Source: Tubiluchus corallicola (Eukaryota; Priapulida; Priapulimorpha; Priapulimorphida; Tubiluchidae). From it: DNA of 64,000 bases. A program made the translations under genes and the position numbers. Below are positions 1-11,891 of this stretch, in pieces. Location of the stretch: the NCBI GenBank assembly GCA_030141605.1, contig JAQGDQ010000002.1:1408501-1472500 (forward strand), read 5' to 3'. Under the pieces are notes generated by a model, which made no database searches, was not told the origin of the DNA, and was given only the letters and a program-made list of their open reading frames with translations. Within the stretch, counting starts at the first letter, position 1. Every line of letters starts with the position of its first letter.

Positions 1-812
1 AATAACATAACTTCATTGAGGTTTTGAAGCTAATATATGCAGTATGCAACTAAAAATGTAATATACCCATTTTCATTGAAATGATCGGATTTATGACATA
101 TTTATTACATTAATTTAAATTTTTATTACCAGCTGCATGTTGCATCACTTTCACTACTGCAAGCAAACTTTATTACTTACTGTGCGAGCAAACAGTGATT
201 AATGTAACCAGAAATACAAGCTAATCAGGCAATTGAAATGCATGCATAGATTTCTAGTATCAGTCCATGCACAAATCCACAGAGTGATTAACTTGCTTTA
301 TAGCCATTGTGTGTTATTCGTATAGTTTTTTGCACTTTGTGGTTTGTTTAGTTTGACATAAACAGAGATTTCAGTGTTCATATTGTAACATATAGTAACA
401 CTTTATGATCAGTGAATTTTCTGATATTAACAGGAATATATATTTTGGTGTTTATATGGCTGCTTATTGGCTATATATGTTATTTGTGGTGCACATGAGA
501 GATAGACATTATTTCTGCTACTCAGACTCTGTTAGGACTCAAGCACTAAAAAATGATGTCCTACAGGGCTGCTATCACACAGAGTCAAATGCAGTTTATG
601 TCCATGCCTTTGTTAGGCTCAGACTCGTACCTACTGCACAGTTGAAACTCTACATGCTCATCAGAATTGTTTACTGTTGTCCGGGATAGCTACTGCACTT
701 TGACGTCCACAAAATGAATTCTTTTCTCTTTGTTAAACATATTAAACAATTTAAGATGAGCAGCCATTATGAAAAGTAAAGAGCAGACATCGAACAGCTA
801 TAAATTGACATC
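1..812. other. no gene seen
   Basis: AT-rich sequence. A 94-codon open stretch at 405-689 has no recognisable motif and looks like chance. I see nothing else I can support. Confidence 0.5.
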
Positions 813-1291
813 AAGCATATTGGTCTATCGGTCCACCTCCGTTGTGATGTAGGCATGCTCAGCAGCATTCAGGACATCAGGTTATGTTGAACAACAACTC
901 TTTTAGCAAACAACATGACAACTAATATCTAATCAGCAAATACACTGACTGTGTTTATTCATACACACAAGTTTGCAGAGCAGCAATTAAAACTTTCAGC
1001 AGCCAAAAAAGACTACAGTTTAAGCAGCAAGTAGCTTCGAAGTTTCAAAGATCTACAAAATTCAGAGACATGACTGCCAAATCGGGTCATTATTGTAAAA
1101 GAACTAATTAAGCCAGTAAGCCTTGCTTTAAGCCAAATGGGCAACAAAAATATTTACTAAAGTTTGTCTCCCTCTTGTCTTTGTACATACGAACATATTA
1201 TGCTTGCGACTTATCTTTTTTACGTTTAGCTGATCATGTGGTCGTCTACAAGCTTTTAACCACTTTTTGCATCTTTCCAACTGTTTGTTAG
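813..1291 (+). repeat. dispersed repeat, copy A
   Basis: Three blocks of this segment reappear in reverse complement at about 12.9-13.17 kb. One is around the stretch tggtctatcg followed by ctccgttgtg. One is around aacaacaactct followed by aaacaacatgacaactaat and taatcagca. One is around ccactttttg followed by atctttccaactgtttgt. Block order is the same in both copies, but copy A is longer (about 480 versus 270 bp), so one copy has gained or lost sequence. No coding signal is visible. It is probably a non-autonomous transposon, class unknown. Confidence 0.6.
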
Positions 1292-2154
1292 GTCGCAGAA
1301 ATAAAATAACTTTGTTTCATTCTGTAGACTATCCTTATATAGGCTGCCCAAGTTACATAAGTCCTGATGCCATCTTTTAAGTGTAAAATTAACTATTTCA
1401 GAATGCTAATATTACATAGACATACGTCATATAATATAAATTTTGACTGGCTTCACTGATTTGCTGACATTTAACTGTTTCTACAACCTGGGAAAAACCT
1501 ACTTAAATTTAAGTGCTCAGGCTGCTTTTTTGCATGCAGTTTAACTTTAAAGACTAGAATCACTTATACCTGTTAATTCGGGCTTCAATCTGAAGTTATA
1601 GATTTCATTTCATCTCTGTTCTGGTACGCTATTTGACATTTGCAATTATAAAGCAGCGTCATATGATTGGCCCAGTAGTGGCTCGTAGCTAAAATTAGTG
1701 GGGGTGCTGCTTCAAAAAATTTTTAGCCATTGTTTTAATACCGTGTAAAACGTAACAAACATATGTAATTTTAATGTTGTAGTTATATTTGAAGATTGGG
1801 TGTTGAATGGCCTATTTTTTTAACTGCAACTTTCTCATGGAGAGACAACTGTGAAAAATTAAGCTGTTGTAGTTCACTTACAGTCACAGAACTTATTTCT
1901 TGGGGATGTAAGGCGTCCATTATTAAATAATTTATGTTTTAAGCACATACACGCTAAGTTTGCATTTCATCACATCCAAGAATATGACAGTACACAGTAA
2001 GCACGTGGCAATTGTTACTGTGAATAGCACAGTACTTTTCTATCTAGCGGCAAATTATACCATACAGCGTGCCATCTAAGACATGTGCGCATGGCCGCAT
2101 GCGCATAACAGCCAAACACCACGTTGCTTGGGCTATGAAGCAAATTGTACTTAC
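1292..2154. other. no clear gene; possible transposon end near 1669
   Basis: At about 1669 the string agtagtggctcgtagctaaa followed by attagtgggggtgctgc resembles hAT-type transposon ends of the CAGTGGCGGCTC kind. I found no matching opposite end. A short minus-strand open segment at 1882-1920 is followed by a GTAAGTG donor-like site, but I cannot join it to anything. Confidence 0.25.
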
Positions 2155-2211
2155 CTCATTGTGCTCCGGTTCTGCAGTGTCTCTCCTGCGAACTTTTGAA
2201 AAGTTGAACAT
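2155..2211 (-). CDS. candidate first coding exon, unknown protein
   Basis: On the minus strand an ATG at 2211 opens 19 codons reading MFNFSKVRRRDTAEPEHNE. The segment ends exactly at a perfect GTAAGT donor (2149-2154), and the DNA just upstream is very AT-rich, as a 5' untranslated region might be. I do not recognise the peptide. Any further exons would lie to the left, mostly outside the window. This is inferred from open frame plus donor only and could be chance or part of a mobile element. Confidence 0.25.
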
Positions 2212-4535
2212 TTTGTCATAACAGCATAATATATAATATATTATATACTTTACATTAAACCGATTTTAAGATTCACTCTATCACATTTAATTGATTTTTG
2301 CCTCTAGTCCACCTTTAAGTTGATATTTATATTTTTCTTCTTTGCAACAGACACCTAGCAATTGAGATACCACTATATTTTGTTTACGCAATTCGAACTT
2401 CTTTCATTTGTAAATATGAGTGTTTTGGTTTTCATGGTCCTTTTCATTTTTGTCACTCATTCATTCTTTCATTAGGTGTGCATTTTCATTTTACTTGTCT
2501 TGATATTTTGCTACCAGGATTGTATTACAATGTCTCTACTTTCTGATTACCTTGCAAATGTGCACTGTTCAAAAATGCTCAAGAATAATGATCATCCCTT
2601 CACATTATCCGCTGAATTATTGTTATTGAACTGAGTACCTTAATCAACTAGTGACTAGTCCGTTCATATTTTAGTATGTTGTTCAAGATGGTATGTCATA
2701 ATAATATTGCATTCAGTTACAAGCCTATGATAAATTAAATTTTTGATATTAAACTTGAAAGACAGGAAATATGAAAACATGGGATTACATAATAATCTTG
2801 ACATGAAGATTATAATAATTAATTCAGACATAATGTTTAATGCAGCACAGCATAGCATAATGTAATGTCATGTTATGCATTAACAGTGCCTAGCATATGC
2901 ATATAGCATACTCACAACGCTTATGAGAAAGGGAGTGAACTATTAGCTCAAGCTCTCTTCTGCTTTGTGTTGTTCACAGCGTTGCATAGAAATCTGTATG
3001 ACTGCTGCTTTAATTTTCTGGAGACAGCAGCTACAGAAATATAAGTGACAGATTAAACATGCCAACAACACTGTTGGAAAGCATTAACATTTTAAGCAGC
3101 TTTCTTTGAATGTCTTGCCTAGTGTCCAGTCGGTCGGTGAAGTGAAAGAAACATTATTGTGGGACACAGTATAATATTTCAAGATAATATTTCTTGAAAT
3201 AGTGTATAATTTATGCTTCAACATGCTTGTTCTTGCTAATTTGATTTGCACCTGGTGCAATGAATCAGAAGAAATCAATGAAGAAATTGGTCATAATTAT
3301 TTGCACTGTCAACAGGTTGAGGAGCTATAGATTAGCAGTTCGTCATTATGTATTTAAGCCATTATCCGCTGCGGGCAACCAGTTGAGTTGATCTGATGCA
3401 GTTGAGCAGTGCCAGCAAGATGAATTTGTGAATTTTGTCAGGCAGCCAAAGAAATTTTTTACTGCATCTTTTCTACCTGACTATGAGAACTTTTGTAGGG
3501 ATCAACAAGGCCCTATTATAATTTTGGGCTTAAACGTCCTTAAATTATTGAAAAATGCTTTCTAGCAAACTGTCCGTGTACATCTCTGTTAAGAAAATGT
3601 GTCCAAGATTGTGCATTGTATATGAGCCATCTCAGCTACTTTTCTATAGCATCCAAAGAATAAGGCAAAAAAATTGAAAGTGTTACTAGTTATTTGAGAA
3701 TCACCAGTGACAGTTAACTGGTTTATATGCAATGAAGAAAAATAACATTCAATTTTTTTATAATTTAACTAGCTAATGGCAACTAATAGGAGACTGTAAT
3801 CATCTCTCTAGATAAACAGGCATGTGCAATGTATAGATACTGTCGTCTATTCTTGCTGTGCTGTTTAAGTAATTATTTATTAGCTTGATAATTAGCTGCT
3901 GAATTCCATATAAATCTGTAGGGATTTCTTTGTGCACTCCGGTGTGTAATTCACAGTATCACATTGACAAACAGTCTGATTTATTAGCAGTCTTTTGAAA
4001 ATGCATTGTCGTGCAAAGCTAATTACATCCCTGCAAGAAGCAAGCCAATGTCCTTTTGTGTTCAGGAAAAATTATTGTTGTTTTTCAAATAGAATGTTTT
4101 TATTAAATATTTGCATTAGTAAACAAGATGTGATTATGAATTAGAAAACATTTTGAAATCAAATTGGTCCATGTTTCATCCTAGGGCACAAAAGTGTGCT
4201 TCTGTCCACTCCAGAGCTCTAAATTCAATATGAGAAACAGAAATAAATTAAGGCTGCAGAAAAAGCTACTGCAGGAAAGTATTTAGAAAAACTTTCAGCA
4301 AAAAACTAAATTACTAAAGAATTTTGAAAGTAAGCAGGTTTAAAAAAATTTTGCACAATAGTAAAACATTTTAACATTTGATATTATGTCTTTCAGTTAC
4401 ATAAACTACTAGTTTTTAAATTGTAATTGCACTCATTCACATTTACCTTCACAAAGTATGATGGTACAACAACCTTAGCAAACAATGAATAATAGAAAAC
4501 TTTAATTATTTTTGTAATCTTAATTATCAAGATTA
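2212..4535. other. no gene seen
   Basis: AT-rich DNA with short, motif-free open stretches only (for example minus strand 2664-2858 and 3084-3278). Nothing supportable. Confidence 0.5.
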
Positions 4536-4597
4536 TTATATATATATGTGTGTGTCTGTGTGTGTGTGTGTGCGCGTGCGTGCGTGCGTGTGTGTAT
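4536..4597. repeat. (AT)n/(TG)n/(TGCG)n microsatellite
   Basis: A compound simple repeat: a TA run passes into TG and then into TGCG units. Confidence 0.9.
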
Positions 4598-4853
4598 TAC
4601 TAATTATGGAACAACCTATCGTTATTGTTGAATTTTTATGCAAATGGTAATGAAATTATAGAAAATTTAATTGGAAGATTTTATTTAATTGAATGCAAAG
4701 TAGATGGAAAACTTTTTATACACTGTTTTGCCTAGTTGGTTTTGTCAAATATTATAACAACTGTAAAAATAAAAAAGAACTTTTCCAGATTTAGTTAACT
4801 CATGTAATTACAACAACAATTACTTGTGATTACGTACAAGTGTATGTAATTAA

Positions 4854-5371
4854 GGACCGTTTTGACTAGCGTTTTTCTTGCTGTGTTTATCTTGGCGTGA
4901 AAATGAATGTTGCTGTCTCTAGATCGCTCCATCTTACTTGATAGCTACAAGTATACTGTATACTTACTTCTTAATTCACTGATAAACCATCGCCTTCTTC
5001 AGTGACTGTTATTAATGCTGCCAGTGCCTTCTTTTCATCGTTGTTGAAGTAATTTTAATATTCTATAAACATGGATGTTTGTGAAGGTTTTCTTGCTGCG
5101 TTACTTTTTCCCACTCAAGTGCCTTGTTTTTTGGCATGTGTGAATCAACAATTTACGTCTCCTCGTCAAAATCAAATCGTCAACACATCGTGTAATGGCA
5201 TTTGTATTAGGACGGTTTTATCACTCCAGGGTTGCAGCGTTTTCTCGTCAGTTGGATTTTCAAAAGCTTTTTTCTCGCTGTATAGCGATAGATGTTTTCA
5301 CAAACATTTTTGTAGCGATAACGCCGACAGCGATAAAATCGCAGCGGCAAAATCGCTAATCAAAACTGGCC
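4854..5371. mobile_element. TTAA-flanked inverted-repeat element (MITE)
   Basis: A 518-bp element flanked on both sides by TTAA (4850-4853 and 5372-5375). The left end reads GGACCGTTTTGACTAGCG. The reverse complement of the right end reads GGCCAGTTTTGATTAGCG, and similarity continues inward for about 30 bases. The right arm carries several agcgataa-type subrepeats. TTAA duplications are known for piggyBac and Kolobok-type DNA transposons, but there is no transposase here, so the superfamily is open. The 107-codon frame at 5071-5394 runs through the right arm and out of the element; I regard it as non-coding. Confidence 0.75.
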
Positions 5372-5397
5372 TTAAAAGCGTATTTGCATTATGAGAG

Positions 5398-5440
5398 GAA
5401 TAGAATAGAATAGAAATTTATTTTTTCCTTGAATACATAA
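5398..5440 (-). mobile_element. LINE 3' tail, minus orientation
   Basis: Three gaata/tagaa units followed by gaaatttattttttccttga. Read on the minus strand this is an AT-rich 3' end followed by a short microsatellite tail, the usual ending of CR1/L2-like non-LTR retrotransposons. Similar tails occur at 22.97 and 62.94 kb. Confidence 0.55.
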
Positions 5441-5452
5441 AAAACGTGATAC

Positions 5453-5930
5453 ATACATTGTGGTAAGTGGTGCTGCATTAAGTGTCTGGATTACAGTAAG
5501 GATATGTATGAGAAGGCTAAGGATAATGAATTTATTTGGTGCTGCTCTGACTCCTGCAGCTACGAGGCGACAACAGCATTAAAGTTTGCCAAAATTCTAG
5601 AAAAAACGTTTGAAGACCTGACTTTGATAATGGAAAAGAAATTGTCATCTATTACAGCTGGTGTTGCCATGGAAAAGCTCATTTGTCGACTTAGTAGTGA
5701 GCATAACAATGATGAAACTCCTGAAACACCAAACAATAAAATGGTTAAGAAAAATGGATGATGCCCACACCAGTAGCAAAATTGCTCAAGTGATGCACAG
5801 TGATGAAAAAGAAGAAAGAGAGAAAAGGAGAAAGAAATCTGATTGTCTTCAACATGCCAAAGTGTGATGCCAAAGAACTGGACTCGTGTAAAGTTTATAA
5901 TGCCACAGTGTTTTAATATAAACCATAGAA
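5453..5930 (+). mobile_element. LINE ORF1 relic with PHD-type zinc finger
   Basis: Read through, the frame shows a Cys/His pattern ending a PHD-like finger (HCGKWCCIKC, then WCCSDSC about 18 residues on). A helical stretch follows, then an acidic-basic segment (DEKEEREKRRKK). After a +1 shift near 5838 the motif NLIVFNMPK appears. This order (PHD finger, coiled segment, ERxKRRxNLIVFNxPE) is typical of ORF1 proteins of CR1/L2-clade retrotransposons. There are at least two frame changes between 5740 and 5840 and a stop at 5926, so the element is dead. The 5' end of ORF1 and everything after it are missing. Confidence 0.65.
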
Positions 5931-8309
5931 TTGTGATTCACGCTGAGAACACAAAGTGAAATGCTGTTGGTATACAAGGCTCTACTCTTAATTTTTTATT
6001 TTACTGCAATAAGCTTGCTTATAAACTTGCATTTTAAAATTTCTGAAGTGTATTTTCAGAATTTGCGTGATAGTTCATAAAATAAGTCAGTGACAGAGTT
6101 TGGTCTAAAATGTTTCTGGAGTTGTGAAGACAAACCAGTTCACAGAAATGTTTGTGTGAGAATGTGAAGGTGACTTAGTTTTTTGTTAATCCTTTAATCA
6201 GTGCTTAAAGTGCATATGGTTAGCTAAGGAGTCTCATGGTGAACAGAATAAAAACAGGTAGTAGGTCTAGGGGAGTACATTAAGCTCCTCCATCGTGATC
6301 TGGGCCTAAGACCTGGAAACCGATGCATCTTCCTGGTTTTTAGGCATTTTGAGCCAATCAATGGTCGAAAAGTTAATGACAAAAGGGCATTTCAATAAAC
6401 AGTATTTCAAGTGTTTTGTAAGGATCATTTCTTTGTCTGCTCATTTAACCACTGTCGAACCATCCATCTAGGTCTTTAAATCATCTAATCAATAACATAG
6501 TTAATGTCATTCCCTTTTGTGACCAATTCCTTTCTTGTGAGTCAGACAACAATATCACTAGCTGTCATGTACATCATATATTTCATGATATTCACAAACA
6601 CAAAATCATTTAAAAATTCATCCATTTTTCTTTCTTTTAATTCACAATCTATCTGCTTTTCTATTCATTTTCAGGGTAGTATATAAAAATTATAACGCCC
6701 TAGCTGACAGTTCAATCATGCGCACCTGTATTGTGGATTTGTGATTGGTATATATGAAACCCAATAAATAATTATTGTGGTATATTAGTAGCACTACTAC
6801 CTAAATACTCTTGTTGTTTTTGTTAACTACATATAATTGTACGACCTTATGTCTAAGAAGGTTGCACAACTGCGTGTGGTGTAGGACCTTTTATATAAGA
6901 CTAATTGTATTTGTTTGTCATGAACGTTATATGGCACTTATAAAGACGTGCAGGCTGCAGGTGTGTTATAAAATACACGCTTTATATGAATATGAAATGA
7001 TACACATTTTCTGAGTATAGAGGAAAATAATTTTTTAACGCTGAACCATTATTTGCCACCCTAGTGTACACAGCCTGGTTAGTCATTGGTAAATATGCCC
7101 TGATCATTTTCATCACAGGTTCACGTATTGGTTGAACCCTCGTAATTAAGAAACCTGTTTGGGTAATTATGGTAAGTTGGCAGCACTTTCAGTCAAAATC
7201 GCATTATGATAATTTGCATAATCATATATTCTGTCGGTAACGAAAAAATCCAGTGATAAGTTGTGCCAGCGACCTTTTCATTTTCAAAAAAAACGAACAA
7301 CGTGCAACAAATACCTATCTTCGAACTGCTGTGATGTGACAGAGCAGAGACGAAAATAATGCATAGTGCTACAACTGTTGTGGTGCGTTTTTAAGTAACT
7401 CTTTGTTTCGTTTTTCGTATTTACAGTCTTTAGTTCAATAACATACAAAGTTTTTAGTAATACTGCTGGAAGAAGGTTTATGTATCATAAACTTTCGTGT
7501 TATTGATAGCATTTAAATGGTGAGAAATCTAAATGTGTGACCCGACGGGAAATTATTTTTTTAGGTGCAGGATCTCTAATTTTAGGTTCCGGGTCGCAGA
7601 CCGGCACACTTTAAGCACTGCCTATAATGTAAATTTGCTTTTATGTGACCTAATTTTTTACATTTATAGCTTATTATTACCTATAGTTAGCAAGTGTTTT
7701 TTTTGTTTTCATAGCTGTTATAACGCTTGATAAAACTGAGTAGACAAAATATTTTGTGAACATTTTCCATCTATTTTGCATATGATTGATTTGAAGTTTT
7801 CTAATCGAACCAAAATAAATAGGCAACAAAAAATAATTAGTTCGCTTGTCAGTCTGCACATTCTTAGTTGGCAGAAAATGATTTATTCACAATTTTGTCT
7901 ACATTTTAACATCCAGACTACTTCAGCTTTTATTTAGATTTCTGCCCTGATCTGCCACTTTGTGGAGTTATGCGAACATGCTATACTAACTGAAAGAAGT
8001 TCCAGAGACATGTCAGTAGGTATCTTTGTTCAGTTCCAAGAACGTACAAGAATGCGCATTTATTTTTGCCATATTGATATTTGCACACAGGTTCATTTAG
8101 CTTTTTTCTTTATTTTTGCCTCCACTCATCATGAGAGTCACTACCTTGTCTGAGATGATTTATGTAAAGAGAAAGCTAAACGTAACTTTAGTCTAATCCT
8201 AATAAAAGCTGCATCTAAACACTGAGTTTATGGAATTTGCATATAGAACTATTTCACTGGTCTCAGTTTTTGCATTTTCCACTACATGGCATCGTGTCTT
8301 TACTTTCTT
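5931..8309. other. no gene seen
   Basis: Intergenic AT-rich DNA with several 60-70-codon open stretches, none with a recognisable domain, convincing codon bias or splice context. Confidence 0.5.
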
Positions 8310-9047
8310 CTAAATAAGACTTAATGGATAGTTTATTTTTCTGGAAGCATCATTTAAATTGGCACATGTATACCGTAGCATTTCCCTGTCTATATTACAC
8401 GAAATTTCTTGTAGCTCATTTATATGGCTCTCTTGAACATGATGAACAGTTTTTGAATTCTCAATGTGTGGCATTGTTGAACTGTCGATCATTCTGGGTC
8501 CAACGTGCAGTGTCTTTATGCGATTTGGATTGTTCCGACACTTAAACAAACTTGCATAGCCCCGCTGAAAGTCTTTGCGAAAAATACCGTAAATAAATGG
8601 ATTTACACTGGAAGCAAGAAGTTGCACCAATGAAGAAATGCTGTTAATATGTCCAGGAATGGTGTCGTTTGTCCCAGCAATGACTTTGACAAGCTTTGTG
8701 ACACAAAAAGGCGTCATGCATATAAAGAACAATAACATCACGACCATAATGCTCTTAATTGTTTTTGTCTGCTTGTCTATGTGCGGCTGGTATGCCTTCC
8801 TTGCTGTTGCGATAATCACAGCATAGTTGTGAGCAATTATGATACATGGAAGAGTAAAACACATTAAAAATGCGACAACGACGTAGATGAGTATTGAGGT
8901 AATCGCTTCTTCGTACCACCAGTTAATCGCGCACACCATTTCCCAGTAGTCATAACGTACCCAGTGTAATGCAACAGGGACAACAGCAAATGCAATACCT
9001 TGTATCCATGTGAAACACAGTGCAAGTTGAATTCGTGCTTGCGTCAC
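8310..9047 (-). CDS. class A GPCR, TM4 to C-terminus only
   Basis: An open frame of 245 codons homologous to residues 122-290 of the complete receptor at 28.3 kb. It holds the end of intracellular loop 2, TM4 (FTWIQGIAFAVVP), the extracellular loop 2 Cys in WEMVCAINWW, TM5, TM6 with CMTPFC, TM7 with NPFIY and helix 8 (FRKDFQRGY). Its cytoplasmic tail is longer than the paralogue's and unrelated. TM1-3 and the DRY motif are absent. In this frame a TGA lies at about 9066-9068 on the minus strand. Two acceptor-like sites (ttgcag and cctccag) occur just before the homology starts, so this may be the last exon of a split gene. Many differences from the paralogue are silent, which argues against a long-dead copy. 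The listed start is only where the open frame begins (GTG), not a credible initiator. It is either a 3' exon with a distant 5' exon or a 5'-truncated duplicate. Confidence 0.65.
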   Translation of the reverse strand: MTQARIQLALCFTWIQGIAFAVVPVALHWVRYDYWEMVCAINWWYEEAITSILIYVVVAFLMCFTLPCIIIAHNYAVIIATARKAYQPHIDKQTKTIKSIMVVMLLFFICMTPFCVTKLVKVIAGTNDTIPGHINSISSLVQLLASSVNPFIYGIFRKDFQRGYASLFKCRNNPNRIKTLHVGPRMIDSSTMPHIENSKTVHHVQESHINELQEISCNIDREMLRYTCANLNDASRKINYPLSLI

Positions 9048-9049
9048 AT

Positions 9050-11865
9050 CTGGAGGTTTTCTTTGTCATCTGCAATTAGCAAATATTGACTATTTAACGT
9101 GACACTTTAAAAAGTTATACCAAAAAACAAATAATACATTGCAGCGATCATTGTTTGCAAGGTTTTACATTTTCATAATTTCAGTTCTGTATATAATAAC
9201 ATCAATCTGTTAAAAGTTTAAGTGGTAGAATTTATAAAATTTTACGTACGCGTAGTCTTGGGGTTTTTCTTCAATGCACGCCCACCAAGCATTGTCATCA
9301 CATTCAAAACCATGGTATGAATTAAGATGGTAATATGCTCAGTAATTTATGTTGATTTACATTGGTAAGACTTATTCAGCGTACACTCGATATCTCGTCT
9401 TGTATAAATTTACACTACGTGCGGACTAAATACGGTCACAGATCTGGACTTTGTCAACACTCAATTCCTATGCAATGTAATCTCTTCGAATCTACACATT
9501 ACTTAGCATTAGTTTACAAGTAAAAATGTGTACCCATGATCAATAAAAAAGAAACAATAATACTAGTCTTTAATTTTCAAAAAGGAATACAATACCTATC
9601 GGTACAGACTGGTGTATTAACATAAGGAGTATAATCAGCAAATTGTCTGAATTAGCTGATACATTTAACGCACAGGACCTAATATTATTGGCATAACATG
9701 GATGCAGTAAGGTATTAGTAACGGTGATATCAGCCTTCCAGGCTTGGAAGTTTTTAGACAGGATCATCACGACAACGAAAGAAGAGAAGCCTGAACATTA
9801 CCAATTGTTACTGAATGGATTCCAGCAATTCAACATAACTAGGAAATAGCATATGAGATGCAATTGTTCCATAATCATGGACATTTATCATCCATCTACA
9901 TGGCACAACTTTTACATCTTTATAATGTACTGTCCACCTGCAACATGCTTAGCGGGCGGTTGTAAATTTGACAAGATACTGTCTCGATCCAACACACTGT
10001 ATAAATGAACCAACTAGACAACAGACTGTGTTAAACCTAGGATAGTCTTCTGGACAAAGTATGGTAGAAAGTGCATTTGTTCCACATACTTTTGCTGCCA
10101 TTCATCATAACTTTATCAGATGCATTGTGCATACAACTGAGTTTTATAAGTTCGTTTTTGACAACTATGTCAATGTTCAACAGCAGATTATAACCACATA
10201 CTTCAAGAAGAAAGTTAACAGATGCCTCTTATCACTAAAAATTAGTTTTAATGAGTTCTGTTTTCCTGGACCTACATGCATATTGTCATATTGTCACTTT
10301 TCTGTTGTAACCACTTACCTGATATCTTAAAAATACAATTTGTTACAAAATGATACATTAAGAATTGTAAAATAGTGAGGGGCAAACAAACCATCCCATT
10401 AGGATAGCTTAAATAGCTGGCAAAATTTTAACGTTTCAGAACTTTCTTATCAGGAACATGTTATTATTAGTCTAATTCATACAATGTCTGCAGACATTAT
10501 CTGAGTTTGACGTTCATGCTGAAGCTCTTCATCTTTCTTTCACTTCTTTAACTAATCTTCTTTCAAAAGTGTGTGACAGAATCAGTTGTTGATTAATTCT
10601 CACGCAGCTGTAAGAAAATCTGATGTGGCACCACTGCTGTGAATCGTAATGAGTTTTTTTTTTTTGAAATGTGAAATGCAATAGAGAGGTTAGGAAACCG
10701 ATCACGTTAGACGAAGTGCCTGCCTACAGAGAACATTCCTCCATTTAGATACTTAATGAAATCGAACAAAGTTTGCCGAAGTCTAAAGAAGCAAAATGGG
10801 GTAATATTGGTATATCAATGCAGCAATGGATATTATTGATTCTGAGAATATTTTGAAACTAGAATGGAAGTTTTCCCTGGATCCTTAGCTGTTGTGCTTA
10901 GGGGTCCCTGTTTAAGTTTATTGCTCTCTTATTCCTATAGCTCTTAATCTGCTAAAGAAGGCAAAAATCTGTTTTCCCTTAGTTAGAACTCTAGGTTTGC
11001 GACTAATAAGTTTACTAAATGTGCTATATCATCTTAAACTTGCGAGAACTGCTCAACAGGAAAATCTATGTAAGATGCCCTTTATGGGTAAATTGTGCCA
11101 GGAAAAAGAGTTATTCTTTGGGCCCAATAAATTAAATTACGCACCTTTTAAATTAACTAGAATTATCAAAACAAATTAACAACAATGAAAACTGGGTTTG
11201 AAGTGAATGAAACGTATAGAAGTTCGAAGATGAGGTGGTGTAGCATGACTAATAGTAGATAATTGGAGAAACTTAGGGTGTTAGATGAACGGCCAAGAGA
11301 TAGTGAAGCAGCAGGCAAATTTATAATAGGATCATGATTATTGCTGCTTAATGCGCTTGATATCTACTGGAAAAGATGAGATGCAGATGTTTGTTTCAAG
11401 CCAACTGATGAAGTAGCCCACCGCCTTAGTAGTAGATAATCAGTTGTGTAGCCTGTGTTTGAAAACAAGCAAAGGCGGGAAACTCTTACTGTGGCATCCT
11501 TGTAGATGCTGGCAGCCGATTATCCATGGTGAATTATCATCACTACCCTTGAGAGTCAATTATTGCTATCACTCCAGTGTAATAAGAACTTTGTACCGTG
11601 TTGTGGAGAAGGTACGCTGATACCGAAATCTTCGTGCTCGCTTCCACTTTTAATCTTCTGCCTCTTATAAGTCTTATGATTCTAAGCTGACTTCGCTATT
11701 AGAGTAACTGCATTGCGTTTATTCATGCTGTTTTTTTAAGTATCAGACATTGAAATTAACGGAGGCTTCTTTTGGGTTCTGTACTGTGGTAAAAAAAACT
11801 TAAATAAGTAAAAGTGAGTGTGCACTATAAATCAAAGCATTTTTGAACACTTTATAGCAGTGCCC
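9050..11865. other. no gene seen
   Basis: I looked here for the missing N-terminal half of the minus-strand GPCR and saw no TM1-3 motif. There are only short, motif-free open stretches (for example plus 10061-10330). Confidence 0.45.
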
Positions 11866-11891
11866 CATATATATATATATATATATATATA
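11866..11891. repeat. (AT)n microsatellite
   Basis: Uninterrupted alternating AT run. Confidence 0.9.

Noticed and set aside
1669-1730. hAT-type transposon start
   Set aside because: The end-like sequence is suggestive, but no matching opposite end or target duplication was found.
5071-5394. 107-codon plus-strand open frame
   Set aside because: Lies mostly in the arm of the TTAA-flanked MITE and runs out of it; no domain.
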